DNA from: JADGRB01 sp963835825
Lineage (GTDB): Bacteria > Myxococcota_A > Polyangia > Fen-1088
DNA length: 64,000 nucleotides
Reading direction: 5' to 3'
Assembly: GCA_963835825.1 (NCBI GenBank)
Contig: CAWIGZ010000013.1
Coordinates: forward strand, 157,394 to 221,393
In this document: positions 26,370 through 35,198 of the stretch, one piece after another
Layout of the letters: each line of letters begins with the position of its first letter
How positions within the stretch are numbered: position 1 is the first letter of the stretch
Translations under genes and position numbers: made by a program
Notes under the pieces: generated by a model
The model's database searches: none
What the model was told of the DNA's origin: nothing
The model's input: only the letters and a program-made list of their open reading frames with translations

Positions 26370-26562
26370 CATGGCGTCGAAGAAGGAGGTCCGTGGTCGC
26401 GCCCGCCCTGCGGCTCGCACCGCGACCCCCGCCCCGCGCAGGTAACCGCTCGCCGTCTCCCGACGGATCCCTGTTCTCCGCTCGATCCGGCGCAGTAGAC
26501 CATCCCAGTCGCTCCAGCGCCGCCACCTGCTGTCTTCTATCTTGGCTCAAGACGTTTGCCAT
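26370..26562 (-). pseudogene. Fragment of an IS21-family IstA transposase
   Basis: The minus strand encodes MANVLSQDRRQQVAALERLG. After a frameshift it continues LRRIERRTGIRRETASGYLR and GAGVAVR, the helix-turn-helix N-terminus of IS21-type IstA. The catalytic domain and istB are absent. Confidence 0.65.
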
Positions 26563-26936
26563 CCCGGCGCGGGACCACAGGTCCCCGGCCTTCGTCGACG
26601 TCTCGGAGCGCTTCTGCTGGTGGCCGTTTTCAGGTGTCCATCAGTGGCCGGTCTTGGGCGTCCACCGAGGACAGCATTTGGACATCTTTGCTCCTCGGTG
26701 AGCCCGATCACGCCGTGCTGGCTCAGGGAATCCCCGACGGGGGACTAAGGTTTTTCCCGCCTAGAAGGGTGCGTCTGCGTTGCTATATCGATAGCGCATT
26801 ACGCGGTCTCGGATTTGCGGGCAACGGACGAGGAGACCTGGCCGCGGAGGCATCGACGGCAGGCCTTAATGCATGTCGCCGACACCAAACACGGGCTTCG
26901 ATCCGGGCACCCGGTTGCAAGTCGGGAAGGAACGTC
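26563..26936. other. Gap upstream of the PRC-barrel gene
   Basis: About 370 bp. No supported gene was seen, though frames are open on the plus strand. It may contain the promoter for the PRC-barrel gene. Confidence 0.35.
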
Positions 26937-27803
26937 ATGTTGCGAAGCTTGAAGGATCTCGAGCGGTACACGGTGACTGCGACCGACGGCGACGTCGGAG
27001 GCGTGGTGAATTTCCTCCTGGACGACGAGCATTGGGTCGTTCGCTATTTGGTCGTCGAAACCGCGGGTCCTTCGGGTCCGCCTCCCGTGCTTATCTCTCC
27101 CATCTTCTTTCGTCACGTCGACTGGGCGACCCACACCTTCGGCTTGGCGTTGACGAGGGACAAGATCAAGAACAGCCCAAGCATTGACGTGGATAGGCCG
27201 GTATCCCGACAGCACGAGCGCGAGTACTACGGCTACTACGGCTATCCTTACTATTGGGGGTACATGGCACCTTGGGGGGCAAGCGCTTACCCGGCCTTGC
27301 TCGCCGCAGGCAAGAGAACCGAAAGGCCTGTCGAGCGCGCCGACGACAAGACATCCGGCGACATTCATCTCCGGAGCGCCAACGAGGTCCGTGGGTATCA
27401 TATCCAGGGCAGCGACGGTGCGATCGGTCATATCGAGGACTTCATCGTCGACGACGAAAGCTGGGAAGTCCGTTATCTGGTGGTCGACACCAAAAACTGG
27501 TGGTTCGGCAAAAGAGTTCTCGTAGCACCGCACTGGGCGAGCGGTGTCAGCTGGGCCGAGCGAAAGGTCCACGTCGATCTGTCTCGAGAGGCAATCAAGA
27601 AGAGCCCCGAGTGGAACCCGACGGCAGGGGTGAACAGAGAGTACGAGACCCGCCTCTATGACTATTACGGTCGGCCGGCATACTGGTTTACCGACAGCGC
27701 TGGGAAGCAGGTGTTCGGACCAGGAGGGACTGCGCCCGGCGTGAGCCGTGAGGGTACCGGCCGTTCGGCCACCGCGGCGAGTACCCGAGATAAAGGTCGA
27801 TAG
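26937..27803 (+). CDS. Protein with two PRC-barrel domains
   Basis: 288 residues from ATG 26,937 with a good ribosome site (GGGAAGGA). The first PRC barrel is at about 1-75 (LKDLERYTVTATDGDVGGVV ... WVVRYLVVET). A Tyr-rich linker (YYGYYGYPYYWGYM) follows, and a second barrel at about 140-215 (VRGYHIQGSDGAIGHIEDFI ... VRYLVVDTKNWW). Two-barrel proteins of this kind are common in stress islands and are thought to be peripheral or RNA/membrane-associated, with no enzyme activity known. The start is far downstream of the first possible Met because similarity begins here. Confidence 0.87.
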   Translation: MLRSLKDLERYTVTATDGDVGGVVNFLLDDEHWVVRYLVVETAGPSGPPPVLISPIFFRHVDWATHTFGLALTRDKIKNSPSIDVDRPVSRQHEREYYGYYGYPYYWGYMAPWGASAYPALLAAGKRTERPVERADDKTSGDIHLRSANEVRGYHIQGSDGAIGHIEDFIVDDESWEVRYLVVDTKNWWFGKRVLVAPHWASGVSWAERKVHVDLSREAIKKSPEWNPTAGVNREYETRLYDYYGRPAYWFTDSAGKQVFGPGGTAPGVSREGTGRSATAASTRDKGR

Positions 27804-27850
27804 CGCGACCTTTGAATTGAACCCTGATAGCAGAGAAAGCGAGATATCAG

Positions 27851-28120
27851 ATGAGCACCGGATGGTTGTTGTGGATGGCGGTCATGTTCCTATTTGTCCT
27901 GACGCCAATGGGCTACGGGTGGGGCTACCGCGGATGGGGCCCGCCCTACCCCAGGTACATTCAGCGGCGTCGCGGGTTAAGGGCGGCGGTTCCAGGTAAT
28001 ACCTCGGCGTCGTTTGACCATCACGCGTGGGGACGCGGCGGAGACATGGTCTGGATGATCCTTTTCATCGGGATATTCTGGGCCGTTGCGTTCCACTGGG
28101 GCTGGGCGTTGAGGCGATAG
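27851..28120 (+). CDS. Small membrane protein
   Basis: 89 residues. Two hydrophobic helices (LLWMAVMFLFVLTPMGY and MVWMILFIGIFWAVAFHWGW) flank a basic, Gly/Pro/Arg-rich loop. It starts 47 bp after the PRC-barrel gene on the same strand, so the two are probably co-transcribed. The function is unknown. Confidence 0.65.
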   Translation: MSTGWLLWMAVMFLFVLTPMGYGWGYRGWGPPYPRYIQRRRGLRAAVPGNTSASFDHHAWGRGGDMVWMILFIGIFWAVAFHWGWALRR

Positions 28121-28196
28121 TGCGAACAGGCGCCACGACGGGCGGAGAAGCGAGAATGTGCGGTCGCGGGTTGGCCGTGGACGAACGGGGAAGAGG

Positions 28197-29201
28197 ATGA
28201 AACTGGGAATGGTCGGGCTCGGTCGGATGGGCTCAAATATGGTCCGTCGTCTCCTCGGAGCCGGGCACGAGTGCGTGGTGTTCGATGTTCAGCCCCAGGC
28301 GGGGCTAGAGTTGGTGAAGGCCGGAGCGGTGGCTGCCACCTCGCTTGCCGACTTGGTCGCCAAGCTACAGAAGCCGCGGGCGATTTGGGTCATGGTGCCT
28401 GCCGCGGTTGTTGAGACCACTCTCGAGCAGCTGGTGCCGCATCTTGCCGCGGACGATGCCGTCATCGATGGCGGGAACTCGTACTATCACGATGACCTTC
28501 GCCGGGCGAAGACGCTCGCCGAACGTGGCGTCCACTATGTCGACGTCGGCACCTCGGGCGGCGTCTGGGGATTCGAGCGCGGTTACTGCCAGATGATCGG
28601 GGGCAGCCCCGCCATCGTCGAGCGCCTTGACGGCGTCTTCGCCGCCCTGGCGCCTGGCCTCGATCACGAGGCCAAGGAGCGCGGAGTTGAGAGCGGGCCA
28701 CCCCAGCGCGGGTACATCCATTGCGGGCCGCCCGGTGCCGGACACTTCGTCAAGATGGTTCACAATGGGATCGAGTACGGCATCATGGCGGCGTACGCCG
28801 AGGGGCTCAACATTCTTCGGCACGCCAACGCTGGGAAGGCGGAGACCACAGCCGATGCCGAGACCGCCCCGCTCCGTCACCCAGAGCTCTATCAATACGA
28901 CCTGAACCTTCCCGATATCGTTGAAGCCTGGCGGCACGGCAGCGTCATCGGTTCCTGGCTCCTGGACCTCACAGCGGCGGCGCTGAAGAAGAGCCCTGAC
29001 CTGAGCCGGTATGCGGGCCATGTGTCCGATTCGGGCGAGGGGCGCTGGACCCTCAAGGCCGCCATCGACGAAGGCGTGCCTGCGCCGGTCCTGAGCATTG
29101 CGCTCACGCAACGCTTCGCCTCACGGGGTGATGAGGACTTCGCGGACAAACTGCTCTCCGCGCTGCGATATCAGTTCGGCGGCCACGAAGAGAAGCACTA
29201 A
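28197..29201 (+). CDS. gnd: 6-phosphogluconate dehydrogenase, short (decarboxylating, GndA/YqeC-like) form
   Basis: 334 residues from ATG 28,197 (after GGGGAAGAGG). The NAD(P) loop is G7-LG-RMG12. The substrate region has DGGNSYYHDD and GTSGGVWGF, and HFVKMVHNGIEYG carries the catalytic Lys/His-Asn signature. It oxidises 6-phosphogluconate to ribulose-5-phosphate and CO2 in the pentose phosphate pathway. The short form often prefers NAD+. Its stop overlaps the zwf start (TAATG), so the two are translationally coupled. It is the first gene of the 28-51 kb energy module and appears intact. Confidence 0.95.
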   Translation: MKLGMVGLGRMGSNMVRRLLGAGHECVVFDVQPQAGLELVKAGAVAATSLADLVAKLQKPRAIWVMVPAAVVETTLEQLVPHLAADDAVIDGGNSYYHDDLRRAKTLAERGVHYVDVGTSGGVWGFERGYCQMIGGSPAIVERLDGVFAALAPGLDHEAKERGVESGPPQRGYIHCGPPGAGHFVKMVHNGIEYGIMAAYAEGLNILRHANAGKAETTADAETAPLRHPELYQYDLNLPDIVEAWRHGSVIGSWLLDLTAAALKKSPDLSRYAGHVSDSGEGRWTLKAAIDEGVPAPVLSIALTQRFASRGDEDFADKLLSALRYQFGGHEEKH

Positions 29202-30592
29202 TGGCGCCGGAGTCGTCCGATGCGTTGGTGTTCTTCGGCGCGACTGGAGATCTCGCGCACAAGAAGATCTTTCCAGCGCTGATGGCGATGGTGAAGCGTG
29301 GCCATCTGAACGTGCCGGTCATCGGAGTGGCAAAAGCGGGTTGGAGCCTGGATCAGTTGAGGGTACGCGCAAGGGACAGCGTGGAAGCCCAAGGCAGCAT
29401 CGATGCTGCGGCCTTCGACAAGCTCGCGTCGCTGCTCCGCTATGTGGATGGCGACTATCAAGATCCGGCGACGTTCGATCAGTTGCGCCGCGTGCTGGGC
29501 TCCGCTGAACGACCGCTGCACTACCTCGCCATCCCCTCCAGCCTGTTTGCGACCGTGGTCGGCCAGCTCGGTCGCTCCGGCTGCGCACGAGGCGGGCGTG
29601 TGGTGGCCGAGAAGCCCTTCGGTCACGATCTCGCTTCGGCGCAGGCGCTCAACCGTTCGCTGCTGGCGGTGTTTCCCGAGGAGGCCGTCTTCCGCATCGA
29701 CCACTACCTCGGCAAAGAGGCCGTGCAGAACCTGCTCTACTTCCGATTCGGCAACTCACTCTTCGAACCGATCTGGAACCGGAACTACGTCGACAGCGTC
29801 CAGATCACTATGGCCGAGAGCTTTGGCGTCGAGGGACGGGGAAGCTTCTATGACCAGACCGGCGCCGTCCGCGACGTCCTCGAGAACCACCTGCTGCAGG
29901 TGACGGCGTGTCTGGCCATGGACGCCCCCTCGAGCGGCCATTCCGAAACGCTGCGCGACGAGAAGGCGCGCGTTCTCGAGGCGATTGCCCCGCTCGATCC
30001 GAAGGGCTACGTCCGTGGTCAGTTCCGCGGCTACCACGACGAGCCGGGGGTCGCAGCCGACTCGCGCGTCGAGACCTTTGCCGCCGTGCGACTCCAGATC
30101 GACAACTGGCGCTGGGCGGGCGTGCCTTTCTACATCCGTGCCGGCAAGTGCCTCCCGGTGACCTGCACGGAGGTGCTCGTGGAGATGAAGGCACCTCCGT
30201 GCGCTGCCTTCGGCGAAGGCGTCACTCGGCCGAACTACGTGCGTTTTCGGTTGGGCCCGGACGTGGCGATCGCCCTCGGCGTGCGCTCGAAGGTACCGGG
30301 AGAGGCCATGGTCGGCGAAGAGGTAGAACTTCTGGCCACGCGAGACGGTGGCATTGGGCCGGGCGCCTACGAGCGGCTCCTGGGCGATGCCATGAAGGGC
30401 GACGCCACCCTGTTCGCGCGCGAGGACGCCGTCGAGGCAGAGTGGCGCATCGTCGCGCCGATCCTGACGAGCACTGAACCGGCCCACGAGTATCAACCCG
30501 GAACCTGGGGACCGGTGGACGCCGATCGACTGATCGCCAGATCCGGTGGGTGGCACAAGCCTCAGCCGGCGCCCGCGAAGAGGGCGTCGTGA
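29201..30592 (+). CDS. zwf: Glucose-6-phosphate 1-dehydrogenase
   Basis: 463 residues. The N-terminal NAD(P) loop is FFGATGDLAHKK (12-22). EKPFGHDL and the catalytic R165-IDHYLGK-E173 contain the substrate-binding His and Lys. C-terminal blocks FYIRAGKCLP and the PLLxxx-like region LLGDAMKGDATLF are present. It makes 6-phosphogluconolactone plus NAD(P)H. With the next-door gnd it forms the oxidative branch; no lactonase gene is in the window. It appears intact. Confidence 0.96.
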   Translation: MAPESSDALVFFGATGDLAHKKIFPALMAMVKRGHLNVPVIGVAKAGWSLDQLRVRARDSVEAQGSIDAAAFDKLASLLRYVDGDYQDPATFDQLRRVLGSAERPLHYLAIPSSLFATVVGQLGRSGCARGGRVVAEKPFGHDLASAQALNRSLLAVFPEEAVFRIDHYLGKEAVQNLLYFRFGNSLFEPIWNRNYVDSVQITMAESFGVEGRGSFYDQTGAVRDVLENHLLQVTACLAMDAPSSGHSETLRDEKARVLEAIAPLDPKGYVRGQFRGYHDEPGVAADSRVETFAAVRLQIDNWRWAGVPFYIRAGKCLPVTCTEVLVEMKAPPCAAFGEGVTRPNYVRFRLGPDVAIALGVRSKVPGEAMVGEEVELLATRDGGIGPGAYERLLGDAMKGDATLFAREDAVEAEWRIVAPILTSTEPAHEYQPGTWGPVDADRLIARSGGWHKPQPAPAKRAS

Positions 30593-30629
30593 GGCCAGCC
30601 GAGGCGATTGAGCAGGCGAGGAGGTTCGC

Positions 30630-33487
30630 GTGGGAGTAAACGAGATTCAGGAGTGCGGCCAGTCGGTCTGGCTCGACTACATCCGACGCCACCTCCTTCA
30701 AAGCGGTGAGCTCGCGCGCTTGGTGGAGGAGGACGGCATCCGCGGCGTGACCTCGAATCCGTCCATCTTCGAAAAAGCGATCGCGGGCAGCACGGACTAC
30801 GGGCCGGCGCTGGAGCGTTACGAGAAACGCCACGACGAAACAGCCTCGGCCATCTACGAAAAGCTGGCCATCGAGGACATTCAGCAGGCGGCCGACATTC
30901 TTCTTCCCGTTTACGTCGAGTTCGCCAGGCGCGACGGGTTCGTCAGCATGGAGGTCTCGCCCTATCTCGCGCACAACACCCAGGCGACCATCGACGAGGC
31001 CATTCGCTTGTGGGGCGCTGTTCGGCGCGACAACCTCATGGTCAAGGTTCCGGCGACGCCGGAAGGGATTCCCGCGATTCGGCAGCTCATCAGCCAGGGG
31101 ATCAACGTCAACGTGACCCTTCTCTTCTCGCGCGCCGTGTGTCGCCAGGTCGCAGAGGCTTACATGGACGGCCTCGAGGTGTTCCGCGCGGGCGGGGAGA
31201 TCTGAGCCGCGTCGCCAGCGTGGCCAGCATGTTCGTCAGCCGTCTGGACGTCCTGGTCGATCCGATCCTGGAGGCCCGGGCTCGAACGGCGCCGCCCGCG
31301 GAGCGGGCCCCGCTGCGCGATCTCGTGGGCAAGATCGCCATCGCCAACGCCAAGCTCGCTTACCAGGACTGGAAGGAGAGCTGCGGCGGTCCGCGCTGGA
31401 CGTCGCTGGCTGCGTCCGGCGCTCACCCCCAGCGCCTCCTCTGGGCGAGCACGAGCAGCAAGGATCCGCGCTTTCGTGACGTGATGTACGTCGAATCGCT
31501 GATCGGCCCCCACACCGTCGACACGATCCCACCGGCGACGCTCGATGCTTTCCGTGATCACGGCAAAGCGGAGAACCAGCTCGACCAACACCTAGAGGAA
31601 GCCCGACAGGTCTTGGCCACCCTCGCCGGCGCCGGGATCTCCATCGACGACCTGACCGCGCGCCTCCTCGACGAGGGCGTTAAAGGGTTCTCCGCGGCGT
31701 TCGATGCCCTTCTGGGATCGATCGAGAAGAAACGGGCCGGTGTGCTCCGGTCGGCCCTCGACGGGATGAGCTATCGCCTGCCCATCTCGCTCGATGCGGA
31801 GGTCAAGGCGACGCTTGAGGACTGGCGCATCGGCGGGAAAGTGCGGCGGCTGTGGGCGCGCGACGCGACGCTCTGGACCGGCCACGATGAAAACCTGTGG
31901 CTCGATTGGCTGGACGTCGCCGACGAGGATCGAGTTCTCGCTCAGGACTTACCGACATTCGCCAAGGAGGCCCAGAGCGTTTTCAAATATGCGGTGGTGC
32001 TGGGGATGGGTGGCTCGAGCCTTTGCCCCGATGTCCTGGCGCGGACGTTCGGGCCCATCGGCGGCTACCCGGAGCTCCTCGTCCTCGATTCGACCGATCC
32101 CGCGCAGATCCGGACCATGGAAGCCCGCATCGATGTCGCAAAGACGCTCTTCATCGTCTCGAGCAAGTCCGGCACCACGCTGGAGCCAACCATTCTCAAG
32201 GACTACTTCTACGATCGCGTTCGCGAGATTGTCGGCGAGGGGCGGGCACCGAAGCACTTCGTCGTGGTTACCGACCCGGGCTCCGACCTGCAGACGGTCG
32301 CCGAGGAAAAGCTGTTCGACAGGGTGTTCTCGGGCGTACCCGGCATCGGCGGGCGATATTCGGCGCTCTCCAACTTCGGCATGGTGCCGGCGGCCGTCAT
32401 GGGGGTCGACGTGAGGCGCCTCCTCGACCGTGCCGCGATCATGACGCACGCGTGCGCGTCATCCGTTCCGCCCGAGCAGAATCCGGGAGTTTTGCTCGGC
32501 GCGATCCTCGGGACGTTGGCCAGATCCGGCCGAGACAAGGTCACTCTCATCGCCTCTCCGGGCATCGCCCAGCTCGGTGCCTGGCTGGAGCAGCTCCTCG
32601 CGGAATCGACCGGCAAGGTGGGCAAGGGGATCATCCCCGTCGATCGCGAGCCCCTCGGTCCCCCCGAGGTCTACGGCACCGATCGGCTCTTCGCTTACCT
32701 CCGGCTCGACGGGGCACCGGACGCGGCCCAGGATGCCCTGGTCGACGCGCTAGAGAACGCGGGGCAGCCGGTCGTGCGCATCGCGCTCGCCGATCGTCAC
32801 GATCTGGGACAGGAGTTCTTTCGATGGGAGATCGCGGTGGCAGTGGCGGGCGCGATCATCGGCGTCGACCCCTTCAACCAGCCGGACGTCGAGGCGAGCA
32901 AGGTCGCGGCGGGAACGCTGACCAAGGCCTACGAGAAGACCGGTGCGCTGCCGCGGGAGATCTCGTTCTGCCAAGATGGCCCGCTCGCGCTGTTCGCCGA
33001 CGAGAAGAACAAGCTGGCGCTCGATCGGGCGGCCGGCGCTGACCGGACACTGCACGGATACTTGCGGGCGCACCTCGAGCGCTTGTGCCCCGGCGACTAC
33101 TTCGCGTTGCTCGCCTACGTCGAGCGCGACGATCTGCACGACCGCCAGCTTCAGGCGATCCGCGGCGCGGTCCGGGATTCCCGCCGGGTCGCCACCTGTG
33201 TCGGCTTCGGTCCCCGGTTCCTCCATTCGACCGGGCAGGCCTACAAAGGCGGGCCGCCGAGCGGGGTCTTCCTGCAACTGACCTGCGATGATGCGCAGGA
33301 TCTCCAGATTCCGGGTCACCGCTTCAGCTTTGGCGTGGTGAAGGCTGCGCAGGCGCTGGGGGACTTCCGGGTCCTGGTGCAGCGCGACCGGCGGGCGTTG
33401 CGCGTTCACCTCGGTGCAGATGTCCGAGGCGGTCTCGATGCCCTGTCGAAGGCGATCGAACGGGCGCTGGCGACGCAACAGTCATGA
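30630..33487 (+). pseudogene. tal-pgi: Bifunctional transaldolase / glucose-6-phosphate isomerase, one frameshift
   Basis: From GTG 30,630 the first frame encodes transaldolase up to FRAGGEI (IRGVTSNPSIFEKAI, NLMVKVPATPEGIPAI with the Schiff-base Lys, INVNVTLLFSR). The second frame continues without loss (DLSRVASVASMFVSRLD) through the end of transaldolase and a full phosphoglucose isomerase (VLGMGGSSLCPD, VSSKSGTT, EQNPGVLLG). One G missing from the run at about 31,195 explains the break. The fused product would have about 950 residues, as in known tal-pgi fusions. It links the non-oxidative pentose pathway to hexose phosphates. A homopolymer error is a plausible cause. Confidence 0.88.
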
Positions 33488-35198
33488 ACGTAAGTCCATT
33501 CGCAGGTAAGCCGCCCGACGCGTCGATGCTGGTGAACGTGCCCCGGCTCATCTCGGCGTACTACACGGAAAGGCCTGATCCTGCCGTGCCCGAACAGCGG
33601 GTCGCCTTCGGGACCTCGGGACATCGGGGGTCTGCGCTTCGATAATGCATTCAACGAATGGCACATCCTCGCCATCTCCCAGGCCATTTGCCTTTACCGC
33701 GGATAGCACGGGATCGACGGACCCCTGTTTCTCGGCATGGACACGCATGCCCTGTCGGTCCCGGCCTTCTCCAGCGCGCTGGAGGTGCTGGCAGCGAACG
33801 GGGTGGAGGTCATGATCGCCGAGGGCGACGAGTACACCCCGACCCCCGTCATCTCGCACGCGATCCTCACCTACAACAGCGGGCGCAAGTCGGGGTTTGC
33901 CGACGGCATCGTCATCACGCCGTCACACAATCCACCGCGCTGACGGCGGGTTCAAATACAACCCTCCGAGCGGTGGGCCGGCCCCATCGGCCGACACCGA
34001 GTGGATCCAGGCGAAGGCGAACGAGCTCCTCGAAGCTGGTCTTCTGGGCGTGAAGAGGATCCCCTTCCAGCGGGCTGTCGCCGCCTCCACGACACACCGG
34101 TACGACTACCTGGACACTTACGTCGCCGATCTCGCCAGCGTGATCGACATGGACGCCATCTGCGGCGCCAAGCTCGACTTGGGGGTCGATCCGCTCGGCG
34201 GTGCCGGCGTTCATTACTGGGGACGCATCGGCGAGCGTTACGGTTTGCGTCTGACCGTGGTCAACGAGGCGGTCGACCCGACCTTTCGCTTCATGACGGT
34301 GGATCGGGACGGTCAGATCCGAATGGACCCCTCATCGGTCTATGCGATGCAACGATTGATCGGGATGAAGGATCGCTTCGACCTCTCCTTCGCCTGCGAC
34401 ACGGACCACGACCGACACGGCATCGTCACCCGCAGCGCGGGACTGTTGCCGCCCAATCACTACCTGTGCGCCGCCATTTTCTATCTCTACCGACATCGGC
34501 CCAAGTGGGGCAATTCGGGGAACGACGCAGCAGTCGGAAAAACCGTGGTGAGCAGTCAGATGATCGATCGCGTCACCGCGAAGCTGGGTCGAAAGCTCTT
34601 CGAGGTGCCGGTGGGCTTCAGGTGGTTCGTCGATGGCCTCCTCGACGGCTCGCTCGGCTTCGGCGGTGAGGAGAGCGCCGGGGCTTCTTTCCTTCGCAAG
34701 GACGGCGGCGTCTGGACCACCGATAAGGACGGAATCGTCCCCGCCTTGTTGGCGGCGGAGATCACGGCTCGGATGAACCGCGATCCGGGCGAAATCTACC
34801 GTGAGCTGACACGTAAGTTCGGCGATCCCGTCTATGACCGGGTCGAGGCGCCGGCGACGCTGGACGAGAAGAGACTGCTGGCAACGCTCTCTTCCGAGAA
34901 GGTCAAGCTCACCGAGCTGGCCGGCGAGAAGATCGAGGCCGTTCTCACTCGCGCGCCCGGCAACGACGCTCCGATCGGCGGGTTGAAGGTCGTGACCAAG
35001 AGCGGATGGTTCGCGGCGCGGCCGTCGGGCACAGAGAGCGTTTACAAGATCTACGCCGAGAGCTTCCAGGGCACGGATCATCTGCGGCTCCTCCTCGAGG
35101 AGGCGCAACGGGTCGTCGGCGCCGCCCTGGCGACGGCGAAGGCGCCGCGGCGGAGCGAGGGGCGTCCGTCATCAGCACTCTCGGAGGGGACACCATGA
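33484..35198 (+). pseudogene. pgm: Phosphoglucomutase, several lesions
   Basis: It starts MNVSPFAGKPPDASMLVNVP at 33,484, overlapping the previous stop, and reaches VAFGTSGHRGS. A frameshift at about 33,640, an in-frame TAG at 33,704-33,706 and a frameshift at about 33,941 follow. Key parts remain: DGIVITPSHNPP (phospho-Ser loop), CDTDHDRHGIVT (metal loop) and FAARPSGTES (phosphate loop). It belongs to the alpha-D-phosphohexomutase type of about 546 residues that interconverts glucose-1- and glucose-6-phosphate. The stop overlaps the glgP start (ATGA), so an operon is clear. With three lesions in 300 bp it is either decaying or badly sequenced. Confidence 0.85.
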
